From positions 434,001 through 498,000 of the forward strand of contig NZ_PGEZ01000001.1 of assembly GCF_002797495.1 (NCBI RefSeq): DNA of 64,000 nucleotides, given 5' to 3'. This document shows, piece by piece, positions 42,544-53,094 of the stretch (within the stretch, counting starts at the first letter, position 1; every line of letters starts with the position of its first letter). The notes beneath the pieces are model-generated. The model saw nothing but the letters and a program-made list of their open reading frames with translations, did not search any database and was not told where the DNA came from. Position numbers and translations under genes: made by a program. The DNA is from Mumia flava. GTDB lineage: Bacteria > Actinomycetota > Actinomycetes > Propionibacteriales > Nocardioidaceae.

Positions 42544-44675
42544 GCCACGACCTCCCTCGCCGTCGCTGTGTCGATCACACCGGTGTCGTCCGCCTCGACG
42601 ACGACCGCGCACACCTTGAACTCCGGCATCCCGGAGATCGGGTCGGTCGCCGCGTTGGTGACCGAGTTGACCCGGCCGAGGCCGGAGAAGTGGAACGGCG
42701 CGAACACCGTGTCCGGCCGGATGTCGGCGCTGATCCGCGCCTGCGCCACCATCGAGCCGCGTGACGACGTGATCCGGACCGACTCGACGCCCTCGATCCC
42801 GAGCCGCGCCGCGAGGTACGGGTGCAGCTCGACGTAGGCCGCGGGCATCGAGCTGTTCAGCCGGTCGACCCGGCGGGTCTGCGCACCGGACTGGTAGTGC
42901 TGCAGCACCCGCCCGGTGACCAGGTAGACCGGGGCGTCGTCGCGCACGTCGTCCTCGGGACCGACCGGCGTCACGGCCACCATCCGGGCCCGCCCGTCCG
43001 GCGTCGCGAAGGAGTCGGTGAACATCCTCGGCGTGCCGGGGTGCGTGTCGTCGGGACACGGCCAGTAGAGCGCCTCGCCGGCGTCGAGCCGGTCGTAGCT
43101 GATCCCGGCGTAGTCCGCCTTGCCCCCGGCCGAGGCCCGACGCAGCTCGTCGAAGACCTCGCGCGGATCGGTCGGCAGCGCCACCCGCGCACCGAGCCGG
43201 GCACCGAGCGCGGCCATGATCTCCAGCTCGCTGCGCACCCCGGCCGGCGCCGCGACCGCAGCCCGGCGCCGGATCACCCGACCCTCGAGGCTCGTCATCG
43301 TGCCCTCCTCCTCCGCCCACTGGGTCGTCGGGAGGACGAAGTCGGCGAGGGCGGCGGTCTCGGAGGCGACGAAGTCGCAGACCACGAGCAGGTCCAGCGC
43401 ACGCAGCCGGTCGGTGACCGCACGCGCGTCCGGAGCGCTGACGACGAGGTTCGAGCCGTGCACGAACAACGCCTTCGGGCCCTCGGGCGTGCCCAGCCGG
43501 CGGAGCAGCTCGACGGCCGGGACGCCCGGCTCCGGCAGGCTGGCGGGATCGACTCCCCACACACCCGCCACGTGCTCCCGGGCGGCGGGGTCGGCGAGCA
43601 TCCGGTAGCCGGGCAGCTGGTCGGACTTCTGGCCGTGCTCGCGACCACCCTGGCCGTTGCCCTGCCCGGTCAGGCACCCGTACCCGCTGCGGTCGCGGCC
43701 CGGCAGGCCGAGGCACAGCGCCAGGTTGATCGCCGCGGTCACGGTGTCGGTGCCGTCGCGGTGCTGCTCGGCACCCCGCCCGGTCAGGACGTACGCGCCC
43801 CGTCCGCCGCGGTGCGGGGCCGCAGCAGCGAGCCGCCGCGCGACGCGGCGCAGCGTGGCCTCGTCGATGCCGGTGACCGACGCGACCCGCTCCGGCCACC
43901 ACGCCGCCACGCTTCGCCGTACGTCCTCGAAGCCCTGCGTCCGCGCGGCCAGGTAGTCGACGTCGGCGAGGCGCTCGGCGAGGACCACGTGCGTCAGCCC
44001 GAGCAGCAGGACCAGGTCGGTCCCGGGGACGGGCGCGAGGTGGATCCCGGCGCCGTCGTCGCACAGCGCTGCCGTCGCGCTGCGCCGCGGGTCGACGACG
44101 ACCAGACCACCGCGGTCCCGCGCGCCGCCCAGGTGCTGCACGGCCGGCGGCATCGTGTCGGCGATGTTGCTGCCGAGCAGCAGGACCGCCTCGGCGTCAC
44201 CCAGGTCGGTCAGCGGGAACGGCAGCCCGCGGTCGAGACCGAACGCACGGTTGCCCGCGGCCGCCGCCGACGACATGCAGAACCGGCCGTTGTAGTCGAT
44301 GTAGCGCGTGCCGAGCACGGTCCGGGTGAACTTCCCCAGCGCGTACGCCTTCTCGTTGGTCAGGCCGCCACCGCCGAACACCGCGACCGCGTCCGCGCCC
44401 TCCGCCTCCTGCAGCGCACGCACCCGTACGGCGATCTCGTCGAGCGCCTCGTCCCAGCCGACCTCGACGAACCGGCCCCCGTCGCGGCGCAGCGGCACGG
44501 TGATGCGCTCCGGGCTGTCCAACAGCTCGGCCGACGTCCAGCCCTTCTGGCACATCCCGCCGCCGTTCGTCGGGAACTCCCGAGGCGAGGCGGCCAGCCG
44601 ACCGCTCGCCTCGGGAGCCAGCCGCATCGCGCACTGGAGGGCGCAGTACGGGCAGTGCGTCTCGGCGACGGTCAT
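42540..44675 (-). CDS. narB: Assimilatory nitrate reductase catalytic subunit (molybdopterin enzyme)
   Basis: A 711-residue bis-MGD enzyme. The N-terminal 4Fe-4S motif is C8-x2-C11-x3-C15-x26-C42 (HCPYCALQC, MCQKG). YIDYNGRFCMSSAAAAGNRAF contains the likely Mo-ligand Cys, followed by LLLGSNIADTMPPAVQHL, GCLTGQGNGQGGREHGQKSDQ (shown in part) and the C-terminal dinucleotide-binding domain (LVTGRVLQHYQSGAQTRRV). It reduces nitrate to nitrite in the cytoplasm; there is no Tat signal. Names nasA, nasC and narB are used for such enzymes. ATGA overlaps with narK and with the FAD reductase gene. Confidence 0.92.
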   Translation of the reverse strand: MTVAETHCPYCALQCAMRLAPEASGRLAASPREFPTNGGGMCQKGWTSAELLDSPERITVPLRRDGGRFVEVGWDEALDEIAVRVRALQEAEGADAVAVFGGGGLTNEKAYALGKFTRTVLGTRYIDYNGRFCMSSAAAAGNRAFGLDRGLPFPLTDLGDAEAVLLLGSNIADTMPPAVQHLGGARDRGGLVVVDPRRSATAALCDDGAGIHLAPVPGTDLVLLLGLTHVVLAERLADVDYLAARTQGFEDVRRSVAAWWPERVASVTGIDEATLRRVARRLAAAAPHRGGRGAYVLTGRGAEQHRDGTDTVTAAINLALCLGLPGRDRSGYGCLTGQGNGQGGREHGQKSDQLPGYRMLADPAAREHVAGVWGVDPASLPEPGVPAVELLRRLGTPEGPKALFVHGSNLVVSAPDARAVTDRLRALDLLVVCDFVASETAALADFVLPTTQWAEEEGTMTSLEGRVIRRRAAVAAPAGVRSELEIMAALGARLGARVALPTDPREVFDELRRASAGGKADYAGISYDRLDAGEALYWPCPDDTHPGTPRMFTDSFATPDGRARMVAVTPVGPEDDVRDDAPVYLVTGRVLQHYQSGAQTRRVDRLNSSMPAAYVELHPYLAARLGIEGVESVRITSSRGSMVAQARISADIRPDTVFAPFHFSGLGRVNSVTNAATDPISGMPEFKVCAVVVEADDTGVIDTATAREVVA

Positions 44676-46042
44676 ACCCGCGCCTTGGTCATCTCCGCAC
44701 CCGGCCGCAGGTAGAAGAACCAGGTGACGGCGAGCATCACGGCGTACACCCCGATGTAGATCAGCATCGCCGGCTCGATCGTGCCGGCCCGGTCGGCGGC
44801 CATCGAGTAGATCCGCGGCACGAAGAACCCACCGAACGCGCCGAGCGCCGAGATGATGCCGATCGCCGCGGCCGCCTCGCGCTTCGAGCGCAGCTGCGCC
44901 TCGTCACCCTCACCGGCGGTGACCCGGAAGATCGACGGGATCATCCGGTACGTCGACCCGTTGCTGACGCCGGTCGCGACGAACAGGAGCAGGAACGAGG
45001 CGAGGAAGAACACGAACGACTCCGCCCGCAGCGCCAGGACCGCGAACCCGACCCCGCCGCCCATCACGACGAAGCTGAGCGCGGTCACCCGCGCCCCGCC
45101 CACACGATCGGCCCACTTGCCGCCGAACGGACGCGCCAGGGACCCGACGAGCGCCCCCAGGAACGCGTACGACGCGGGGTTGACGTCGGGGAACTCCATC
45201 TTGATGAGCATCGGGAACGCCGCGGCGTACCCCATGAACGACCCGAACGTCCCGATGTAGAGGAACGACATCACCCAGGTGTGCTTGCGCTTCGCGGCCG
45301 CGGCGGAGGTGGCGAAGTCGGCCTCGGCCGTACCGAGGTTGTCCATCATCTTCCACGCCAGGAATGCCGCGATCAGGATCAGCGGAACCCACATCAGGCC
45401 GGCACGCCACAGCACCAGTCCACCGCCCGCGGTGATCACGGCGGTCACGACGAACGGTGCCTGGACGACGGCGACGCCGATGTTGCCGCCGGCGGCGTTC
45501 AGGCCGAGCGCCCAGCCCTTCTCGCGGTCGGGGTAGAAGTAGGAGATGTTCGTCATCGACGAGGCGAAGTTGCCGCCGCCGAAGCCGGCCGTCGACGCGA
45601 TCGCCAGCAGCATCCAGAACGGGATCTGCGGGTTGGCCACCGCCCACGCCAGGCCGACCGACGGGATCAGCAGGAGGAGCCCGGACACGATCGTCCAGTT
45701 GCGACCTCCGAAGAGCCCGACGGCGAAGGTGTACGGGAGGCGCAGCGCCGCGCCGACCAGGCTCGGCATCGCCACCAGCCACAGCAGCTGGGAGTTGGTG
45801 AGCGAGAAGCCTGCGTTGTTGAGATTGACGGCGACGATGCTCCAGAGCATCCACACCGTGAAGCCGAGGTGCTCGACGACGATCGAGATGATCAGGTTGC
45901 GGCGGGCGATCGGACGACCTTCGGACTCCCAGAACTCGGAGTCCTCGGGGTCCCACTGATCGATCCAGCGTCCGGTCCGGCGACGTCGCGCGGAGGTCGT
46001 AGTCGTGGTGCCCGGCTCGGTGCCGGCGGTCGAGAGCGCCAT
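44672..46042 (-). CDS. narK: NarK-type nitrate/nitrite transporter (MFS)
   Basis: A 456-residue major facilitator with twelve hydrophobic segments. LRLPYTFAVGLFGGRNWTIV and the nitrate signature stretches GFGGGNFASSMTNISYFYP and ALVGSLARPFGGKWADRVGG, with the conserved nitrate-binding Arg in each half, place it in the NNP family. A 45-residue cytoplasmic N-terminal extension (WIDQWDPEDSEFWESEG) is typical of actinobacterial NarK. First gene of the operon; ATG at 46042 with AGGAGT upstream. Confidence 0.94.
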   Translation of the reverse strand: MALSTAGTEPGTTTTTSARRRRTGRWIDQWDPEDSEFWESEGRPIARRNLIISIVVEHLGFTVWMLWSIVAVNLNNAGFSLTNSQLLWLVAMPSLVGAALRLPYTFAVGLFGGRNWTIVSGLLLLIPSVGLAWAVANPQIPFWMLLAIASTAGFGGGNFASSMTNISYFYPDREKGWALGLNAAGGNIGVAVVQAPFVVTAVITAGGGLVLWRAGLMWVPLILIAAFLAWKMMDNLGTAEADFATSAAAAKRKHTWVMSFLYIGTFGSFMGYAAAFPMLIKMEFPDVNPASYAFLGALVGSLARPFGGKWADRVGGARVTALSFVVMGGGVGFAVLALRAESFVFFLASFLLLFVATGVSNGSTYRMIPSIFRVTAGEGDEAQLRSKREAAAAIGIISALGAFGGFFVPRIYSMAADRAGTIEPAMLIYIGVYAVMLAVTWFFYLRPGAEMTKARV

Positions 46043-46093
46043 GACGACTCCTGGTGGGAGGTGCCCCGGCCGTGTGCCGGGATCATGGCGCTG

Positions 46094-46148
46094 ACGCTAT
46101 GAACGGGGTGTTTCGCCCCCGTTGCCCTCGCGGTGGCGGGGCCGTAAC
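46094..46148 (-). promoter_or_regulatory. GlnR-like box and minus-10 of the nitrate assimilation operon
   Basis: On the minus strand GTTAC-6-GCCAC-7-GCAAC-6-GAAAC runs from 46148 to 46110. The published GlnR pattern is gTnAc-n6-GaAAc repeated; the first and last boxes fit well and the second pair spacing is one base long. TAGCGT (46099-46094) lies 10 bases further on as a TANNNT minus-10, so the box covers the minus-35 position as for an activator. GlnR control of nitrate genes is established in Streptomyces and mycobacteria; here it is inferred. Confidence 0.6.
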
Positions 46149-46208
46149 TCTTCTCGCACAGGACGGCAGGCGGCCGTGTGAGGGACGTGACGCGCATCAC
46201 GCCGCCGC

Positions 46209-46311
46209 GTCTCGATCCTCGCTCCGCTCGGCCTCGACGAACGGAACACCTCTTGGTCGAGGCGCGAGCGCAGCCCTCCCCGCTGGTCGAGGCGCGAGCG
46301 CAGCGAGGGAT
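46209..46311. repeat. REP-like element with inverted copies of the GTCGAGGCGCGAGCGCAGC core
   Basis: The core occurs at 46256-46274 and 46286-46304, ending in GAGGGATCGAGAC. To the left, TCTCGATCCTCGCTCCGCTC followed by GGCCTCGAC is a near-exact inverted copy, so RNA or cruciform folding is possible. With the GlnR region, it accounts for the 349-base gap between narK and hsp20; no gene is visible there. The same core forms the array at 15109-15272. Confidence 0.88.
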
Positions 46312-46391
46312 CGAGACCCCCCGGCCCCGAGCGCGGGCGTGGGCCTGGCACGAGCGCCGGGCCCACGCCCCTCGAGCAGGTCGAAGCGATC

Positions 46392-46814
46392 TCAGGCGCT
46401 GATCGCGCGCTGCGCGTCGTCGCCGTGCGTAACGGAGACCTTGCGCGGCTTCGCCTGCTCCGCCACGGGAACCGACAGGCGGAGGACGCCGTCGGCGTAG
46501 CGGGCCTCGATCCTGGACGCGTCCAGGCTGTCACCCAGGATCAGCTGCCGGCTGAACACGCCACGGGGCCGCTCGGCCGCCAGCAGCTCGGCCGTCCCTT
46601 CGCGGGCGGGACGGTCGGCTCGCACGGTCAGGACGTTGCGCTCGACATCGATGTCGATCGAGTCCGGGTCGACCCCCGGCAGGTCGAGCTCGACGACGAA
46701 CATGTCGCCGTCTCGCCACGCGTCCATCGGCATCGAGGCCGGTCGTGCCGTCGTCCCGAACACCTGCTGGCTCAGCCTGTCCAGCTCCCGGAAGGGGTCG
46801 GTGCGCATGAGCAT
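46392..46814 (-). CDS. hsp20: Hsp20/alpha-crystallin small heat-shock protein
   Basis: A 140-residue holdase chaperone: [20 protein letters not shown] at the start, [36 protein letters not shown], then [17 protein letters not shown] and [14 protein letters not shown], the complete alpha-crystallin domain. Three ATGs in a row precede MLMRTD; I choose the one at 46814, 8 bases after GGAGG and matching Streptomyces Hsp18. It is divergent from the hspR-like gene and shares overlapping promoters with it. Confidence 0.94.
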   Translation of the reverse strand: MLMRTDPFRELDRLSQQVFGTTARPASMPMDAWRDGDMFVVELDLPGVDPDSIDIDVERNVLTVRADRPAREGTAELLAAERPRGVFSRQLILGDSLDASRIEARYADGVLRLSVPVAEQAKPRKVSVTHGDDAQRAISA

Positions 46815-46865
46815 CATCATCACCTCCACAGAACGGCTGCGCTGGAGACGCAGAATCTGAAACAG

Positions 46866-46905
46866 TTGATAGAGGTTTTATAACCGATAGCATGAAGATG
46901 TTCAA
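46866..46905. promoter_or_regulatory. Divergent overlapping promoters of hsp20 and hspR with palindrome
   Basis: For hsp20 (minus strand) TTGAAC (46905-46900), a 17-base spacer and TATAAA (46882-46877) make a near-consensus housekeeping promoter. For the regulator (plus strand) TTGATA (46866-46871), 16 bases and TAGCAT (46888-46893) fit. The palindrome GGTTTTATAACC (46874-46885) lies over both and is a candidate operator. No canonical HAIR box (CTTGAGT-n7-ACTCAAG) is present. Confidence 0.7.
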
Positions 46906-46953
46906 GTGGAGACCAGCCCGGTTCCGGGTGGCGGCCGAGGGGAGGTGAGTGCG

Positions 46954-47247
46954 GTGGCCGAGCGACCGCTGTACGCGATCTCCGTCGCCGCCGAGCTGGC
47001 GGGGACGGCCGCCCAGAACCTCCGCGTGTACGAGCGTGAAGGCCTGGTCCGGCCCGCGCGGACCGACGGCGGGACGCGTCGCTACAGCGACAGCGACGTC
47101 ACCCGCCTGCAGCGCATCGTCGTGCTGCTCGACGCGGGCCTCAATCTCGCCGGGATCGCGATGGTCCTCGATCTCGAGGCGCAGAACGATGAGCTTCGTG
47201 CCGAGCTCGGCGCGCTCCCCCGTACGACCGGAGCCGAGCACACCTGA
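46954..47247 (+). CDS. hspR: MerR-family regulator, HspR-like
   Basis: A 97-residue protein: YAISVAAELAGTAAQNLRVY, EREGLVRPARTDGGTRRYSD and INLAGI-like LNLAGIAMVLDLEAQND, the HspR/MerR helix-turn-helix with a short coiled C terminus. The GTG at 46954 is chosen because GGAGGT lies 7 bases before it. HspR represses heat-shock genes, and the divergent hsp20 is the obvious target; it is shorter and more divergent than DnaK-operon HspR, so a RheA- or SoxR-like role is possible. Confidence 0.85.
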   Translation: MAERPLYAISVAAELAGTAAQNLRVYEREGLVRPARTDGGTRRYSDSDVTRLQRIVVLLDAGLNLAGIAMVLDLEAQNDELRAELGALPRTTGAEHT

Positions 47248-47293
47248 CCGCGTCCGCGCGGTGACCGAGTCCGATGCCGGCCCAACCTGGCAA

Positions 47294-47469
47294 CGCAGAC
47301 CCGCACCCGGCTGGGGAAACCATCCGCGCCGGGTGGGAGTCTGCGTAGCCGGCTGGGAAGACCGTCAGGCCTCGAGCCGCGCCGAGTGGGAGTCTGCGTA
47401 GCCGGCTGGGAAGACCGTCAACCTCGAGCCGCGCCGGGTGAGAGTCTGCGTAGCCGGCTGGGAAGACCG

Positions 47470-47482
<13 letters not shown>
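47294..47482. repeat. 52/53-bp tandem repeats overlapping the 3' end of rnj
   Basis: Units beginning GAGTCTGCGTAGCCGGCTGGG start at 47337, 47390 and 47442. The third runs into the last codons of rnj: the stop region TCAGGCCTCGAGC is present in the units as well. An upstream segment (47294-47330) carries GGAAACCATCCGCGCC as in the 1766-1977 array. It fills the 222-base gap between convergent hspR and rnj. Confidence 0.93.
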
Positions 47483-49161
<1,679 letters not shown>

Positions 49162-49165
49162 CGGG

Positions 49166-50083
49166 TCAGTCCTTCAGCAGCGCGGCCGTGTCCAGCACCT
49201 CACGGAGCCGATCGACCTGGTCGTCGGTGGCGTCGACGTACGGCGAGCGGACCGTGCGGTGCTCCAGCACCCCGCGGACCTGCAGCGCAGCCTTCGCCAT
49301 GATGGCCCCCTGCGACTCAGGCGACATGATCGTCGCCACCACGTCCAGCAGAGCCTCGTTGATCGCGCGCGCCTCACCGAGCTCGCCCGCGTCGATCGCC
49401 CGCACCATCGCGGCGTACTGGGCTGCGGCGACGTGCGACACGACCGACACCACGCCGGCGGCGCCGTGCGCCAGCCAGGCGAGGTTCAGGGCGTCGTCAC
49501 CGGAGTACCAGGCCAGGCCGGTGTCACGCATCAGCGTCGACCCGGACGCCAGGTCCCCGACCGCGTCCTTGACCGCCACGATCGCCTCGTGCTGCGCGAC
49601 CGCGTGGTAGGTCTCCGGCGCGATCCGCACGACCGCGCGACCCGGGATGTCGTACAGCATCACCGGCAGACCGTCGCCGGCGTCGGCCACGGTCAGGAAG
49701 TGGCGGAGCAGGCCGGCCTGCGGGGGCTTGTTGTAGTACGGCGAGACGAGCAGGGTGCCGTGGGCGCCCTCCGCCTTCGCCTGCCGGGCCAGGCGTGCGG
49801 ACGCCTGGGTGTCGTTGTTGCCGACGCCGGCCACGACGGTGGCCCGGTCGCCGACGGCGGAGAGCACCGCGGCGAGCAGCCTGCCGTCCTCGTCCGGGTT
49901 CGTCGTCGGGGACTCGCCGGTCGTCCCGGAGACCACCAGGCCGTCCGAGCCGGCGTCCACCAGCTTCTTCGCCACCTTCGCCGCCGCATCGAGGTCGAGG
50001 GCGCCGTCCGGGGTGAACGGAGTCACCATGGCGGTCAGCACCCGGCCGAAGGGGGCCGCAGGCGTAGCGAAGGGAGAGGTCAT
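49166..50083 (-). CDS. dapA: 4-hydroxy-tetrahydrodipicolinate synthase
   Basis: A 305-residue TIM-barrel aldolase: LTAMVTPFTPDGALDLDAA, VVSGTTGESPT (Thr54/55), YYNKPPQAGLLRHF, Y144 in MLYDIPGRA and Schiff-base K172 in IVAVKDAVGDL. It condenses pyruvate with aspartate semialdehyde, first step of the lysine/DAP branch, supplying peptidoglycan cross-links. The ATG at 50083 is preferred over the GTG at 50089. Cotranscribed with rnj; dapB is encoded separately at 54203-54955. Confidence 0.95.
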   Translation of the reverse strand: MTSPFATPAAPFGRVLTAMVTPFTPDGALDLDAAAKVAKKLVDAGSDGLVVSGTTGESPTTNPDEDGRLLAAVLSAVGDRATVVAGVGNNDTQASARLARQAKAEGAHGTLLVSPYYNKPPQAGLLRHFLTVADAGDGLPVMLYDIPGRAVVRIAPETYHAVAQHEAIVAVKDAVGDLASGSTLMRDTGLAWYSGDDALNLAWLAHGAAGVVSVVSHVAAAQYAAMVRAIDAGELGEARAINEALLDVVATIMSPESQGAIMAKAALQVRGVLEHRTVRSPYVDATDDQVDRLREVLDTAALLKD

Positions 50084-50190
50084 GTGCACGAGGCTACCGC
50101 CTGGTCCGGCTCCCGGCCCTCACCGGCTGGCCCGACCTCGGCCCGCTGTACGACCGGTGGGGCGGCCCGGCCGCGCCCGTACATGGAAGG

Positions 50191-50230
50191 TCCCGGCCCT
50201 GTCCGCTCGGGGGCCCGGACAGGACCGGGA
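50191..50230 (-). terminator. 15-bp hairpin downstream of folA
   Basis: TCCCGGCCCTGTCCG (50191-50205) and CGGACAGGACCGGGA (50216-50230) pair at 14 of 15 positions around a 10-base loop, in the gap after the thyA-folA operon. A terminator is likely. The rest of the 363-base gap holds an AT-rich stretch at 50272-50292, a repeat copy and the dapA upstream region; no gene. Confidence 0.6.
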
Positions 50231-50353
50231 CACTGGGACTATCGCCCGGCGGTCCGGAAGCGTTACACCCGATTTCAATTTTTCTTGAGCACGTGCCCGA
50301 GGACGGGCTCAGCAGCACCTCAGCGTCCCCGTCCGTACGCGGCGATCCTGGCG

Positions 50354-50440
50354 GTCTCCGTAGCCGGCTACGCAGATCCGCACCTGACCCTGACGGTATT
50401 CCCAGCCCGGTGCGGGTCTCCGTCGCCCGGTGCCCCGGCT
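50354..50440. repeat. Diverged copy of the GTAGCCGGCTGGG repeat family
   Basis: GTCTCCGTAGCCGGCTACGC continues into AGATCCGCAC, matching the start of the 62-bp unit at 1766; here CGTAGCCGGCTACG (50359-50372) is a perfect 14-base palindrome. A second, weaker copy (GCGGGTCTCCGTCGCCCGG) follows near 50411. It lies between folA and dapA. Confidence 0.75.
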
Positions 50441-50446
50441 GCAGCC

Positions 50447-50944
50447 TCAGCGGCGCGGGGCGACCCGCTCGTACGTCGCGATCCGGTAACCGTCGTACGC
50501 GGTGGTGCCGGTCTCGTCCCACTCCGACCAGTCGACCTCGGGAAACCACACGTCGCCCTCCGGCTCGGCGTCCACGTGGGTCAGCACCATCCGGTCCGCG
50601 AGCTCCAGCGCCTGGTCGTACACCTGCGCCCCGCCGATCACGAACACCTCGTCGTCGAGCTCGGCCCCCAGCTCCAGCGCGCCCTGCACGTCGTGGCTCA
50701 CCACGACCTCGTCGGGTCCCTGCCAGCCGGTCCGGCGCGTGATCACGATGTTGATCCGGTCGGGCAGCGGGCGGCCGATCGAGTCGTACGTCGCGCGTCC
50801 CATCACCACCACGTGACCGCCCGTGAGCTCACGGAACTGCTTGAGGTCACCCGTGCGCGGCCACGGCAGCGCGCCGTCGCGACCGATCACGCCGTTGCGT
50901 CCCAGCGCGGCCACGAGGGTGGTCCGCGCGCGCTTGCCTGCCAT
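50447..50944 (-). CDS. folA: Dihydrofolate reductase
   Basis: A 165-residue enzyme: TLVAALGRNGVIGRDGALPW at the start (Asp/Trp active site in ALPWPR), LKQFRELTGGHVVVMGRATY, GRPLPDRINIVITRR, and VIGGAQVYDQALELADRMVL with the NADPH loop. It regenerates tetrahydrofolate consumed by ThyA, whose gene lies 26 bases upstream on the same strand. ATG at 50944. About the usual length. Confidence 0.95.
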   Translation of the reverse strand: MAGKRARTTLVAALGRNGVIGRDGALPWPRTGDLKQFRELTGGHVVVMGRATYDSIGRPLPDRINIVITRRTGWQGPDEVVVSHDVQGALELGAELDDEVFVIGGAQVYDQALELADRMVLTHVDAEPEGDVWFPEVDWSEWDETGTTAYDGYRIATYERVAPRR

Positions 50945-50970
50945 CCGTACGCCGCCGTCCGTCCGTCGTC

Positions 50971-51783
50971 TCAGACCGCGATCGGGGCCTTGATCGCCGG
51001 GTAGGGGTCGTAGCCCTCGACCCGGACCGACTCCAGCGTGAAGCCGTCGATCGACGTCACCGACGGGTCCAGGTGCAGCGTCGGGAGCGGCCGCGGCGTG
51101 CGGGTGAGCTGCTCGCGGGCCTGATCGAGGTGGTTGAGGTAGAGGTGGGCGTCGCCGAGGGTGTGCACGAAGTCCCCCACCTCGAGCCCCGTGACCTGAG
51201 CGACCATGTGCGTCAGCAGGGCGTACGACGCGATGTTGAACGGGACGCCGAGGAACACGTCGCCGGAGCGCTGGTAGAGCTGGCAGGACAGCCGCCCGAG
51301 CCCGCCGTCGGGGCTCGGCGCGACGTAGAACTGGAACAGCGTGTGGCACGGCGCCAGCGCCATCGCGTCGAGGTCGGCGACGTTCCACGCGCTGACCAGG
51401 TGGCGGCGCGAGTCCGGATCGGTGCGGATCTGCTCGATCACGGCGGCGAGCTGGTCGACGTGCCGCCCGTCCGGTGCCGGCCAGGAGCGCCACTGGTAGC
51501 CGTAGATCGGCCCGAGCTCACCGTCCGGACCGGCCCACTCGTCCCAGATCGAGACGCCGTTGGCCTTGAGGTACGCGGTGTTCGTGCTGCCCGCGACGAA
51601 CCACAGCAGCTCGGCGACCACCGACTTCAGGTGCACCTTCTTCGTGGTGACCAGCGGGAACCCGGCACGCAGGTCGAACCGCATCTGGTGACCGAACACG
51701 CTGCGCGTGCCGGTGCCGGTCCGGTCCCCCTTCTCCACGCCGTCGTCGAGGATCCGCTGCACGAGATCGAGATAGGCCTGCAC
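50971..51783 (-). CDS. thyA: Thymidylate synthase ThyA
   Basis: A 270-residue enzyme: [39 protein letters not shown], and the catalytic Cys146 in [32 protein letters not shown] and the C-terminal APIAV are also diagnostic. It methylates dUMP with methylene-tetrahydrofolate. Many actinobacteria use ThyX instead or in addition; only ThyA is seen here. First gene of a two-gene operon with folA. Confidence 0.96.
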   Translation of the reverse strand: MQAYLDLVQRILDDGVEKGDRTGTGTRSVFGHQMRFDLRAGFPLVTTKKVHLKSVVAELLWFVAGSTNTAYLKANGVSIWDEWAGPDGELGPIYGYQWRSWPAPDGRHVDQLAAVIEQIRTDPDSRRHLVSAWNVADLDAMALAPCHTLFQFYVAPSPDGGLGRLSCQLYQRSGDVFLGVPFNIASYALLTHMVAQVTGLEVGDFVHTLGDAHLYLNHLDQAREQLTRTPRPLPTLHLDPSVTSIDGFTLESVRVEGYDPYPAIKAPIAV

Positions 51784-51893
51784 GTCGTCAGGCTAACCCC
51801 CGGGGCGTGCGCTCGTACGCCGGCCGCGCCGACCCGTGCGCCTGGCCGCGCCCGCCCGTACGGCGTGTCGGCGCCTCCTGGCACAATCGCCAG

Positions 51894-52451
51894 ATGCCCA
51901 CCGCCGACACCAGCGTCCGCGTCGCGTGGAGCGCCGACGCCGACGCGATCGCCGCGCTGCAGGCTCAGGCCTGGCGGACCCGGTACGCCGAGGTGCTGCC
52001 CGCCGACCTGCTGGAGCAGATCACCGCGGAGCTGTTCGCACCGAAGTGGGAGGCGTCGCTGACCAAGCCCGGCGACGCCCGCAATCGCGTGCTCGTGGCG
52101 CTCGAGCGGGCCACGGTCCGTGGGTTCGCCATCGTCGGGCCGTCCGGTGACGAGGACGCCGACCCCGTCGCCGACGGGGAGGTCGCCGAGCTGATCGTGG
52201 ACCCGGAGCACACCGGCGCCGGTCACGGCTCGCGGCTGCTGCAGGCGTGCGCGGACACGCTGCGGGCCGACCGGTTCCGCCGCGCGACGATCTGGCTGGA
52301 CGCGACCGACGACGCGCTGCGCTCGTTCGTCACCGGCACAGGGTGGGCTCCCGACGGCGCGCACCGCGAGGTCGACCCGGTCGGCGACGGGACACGGCTG
52401 AAGCAGGTCCGCCTCCACACCGCGCTCGTCGGTGAGGACGACGATGGCTGA
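51894..52451 (+). CDS. GNAT-family acetyltransferase
   Basis: A 185-residue protein: VRVAWSADADAIAALQAQAW, a central VAELIVDPEHTGAGHGSRLL with the acetyl-CoA loop H/T-GAGHGS, and ATIWLDATDDALRSF. Substrate unknown. The ATG at 51894 is preceded by CACAAT ending 6 bases upstream, which looks like a minus-10 for a leaderless transcript. It overlaps the DUF2461 gene by 8 bases. Confidence 0.88.
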   Translation: MPTADTSVRVAWSADADAIAALQAQAWRTRYAEVLPADLLEQITAELFAPKWEASLTKPGDARNRVLVALERATVRGFAIVGPSGDEDADPVADGEVAELIVDPEHTGAGHGSRLLQACADTLRADRFRRATIWLDATDDALRSFVTGTGWAPDGAHREVDPVGDGTRLKQVRLHTALVGEDDDG

Positions 52452-53094
52452 CGCGGTGGCGGGCTCCGCCCCGGTGGGCTTCACGGTCGCCGCCGCCGAC
52501 TTCTACGAGGACCTGGAGAACGACAACACCAAGTCCTTCTGGACTGCGCACAAGCAGGACTACGAGACCCTCGTGCGGGCTCCGATGGTCGCGTTGACCG
52601 ACGCGCTCGCGGACGAGTTCGGGCCGGCGAAGATCTTCCGTCCGTACCGCGACGTCCGGTTCAGCGCGGACAAGACCCCGTACAAGACCCACCAGGGCGC
52701 GTACGTCGCCACCGCCGACTCGACCGGCTACTACGTCCAGCTCGACGCGTCCGGCCTGCGGGTCGGCGCCGGCTGGTACGGCGCGGACTCCCGCGCGAAG
52801 ACCCGCTATCGCGAGGCGGTCGACGGTCGTGCCGGGGCGGCCCTGGAGCGGATCCTGGCCGGCCTCACCGACGCGGGGTACGCGCTGGGTGGAGACAAGG
52901 TCAGGACGCAGCCCCGCGGCTGGCCCGCCGACCACCGCCGGATCGAGCTGCTCCGGCACAACACGCTCACACTGATGCGCTCGTACGGCACGCCCGACTG
53001 GATGAGCACGCCCGGTCTCGCCGTCCGGGTAGCGGAGGACTGGCGTGCCCTGACGCCGCTGCTGGAGTGGCACCGCAAGCATGTGGCGGCCTGA
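52444..53094 (+). CDS. DUF2461 family protein
   Basis: A 216-residue protein with the DUF2461 pattern: AAADFYEDLENDNTKSFWTA, FGPAKIFRPYRDVRFSADKT, PYKTHQGAYV and YYVQLDASGLRVGAGWY. The family is widespread and uncharacterised; genes often neighbour methyltransferases or transporters. Start at ATG 52444 overlaps the GNAT stop by 8 bases and the stop overlaps azlC by 14 bases, so all four genes to azlD form one operon. Confidence 0.9.
   Translation: MADAVAGSAPVGFTVAAADFYEDLENDNTKSFWTAHKQDYETLVRAPMVALTDALADEFGPAKIFRPYRDVRFSADKTPYKTHQGAYVATADSTGYYVQLDASGLRVGAGWYGADSRAKTRYREAVDGRAGAALERILAGLTDAGYALGGDKVRTQPRGWPADHRRIELLRHNTLTLMRSYGTPDWMSTPGLAVRVAEDWRALTPLLEWHRKHVAA

Noticed and set aside
46906-46953. 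Longer hspR start at the GTG at 46906
   Set aside because: It lies next to the minus-35 of hsp20 and has no ribosome site, whereas GGAGGT sits 7 bases before the GTG at 46954.
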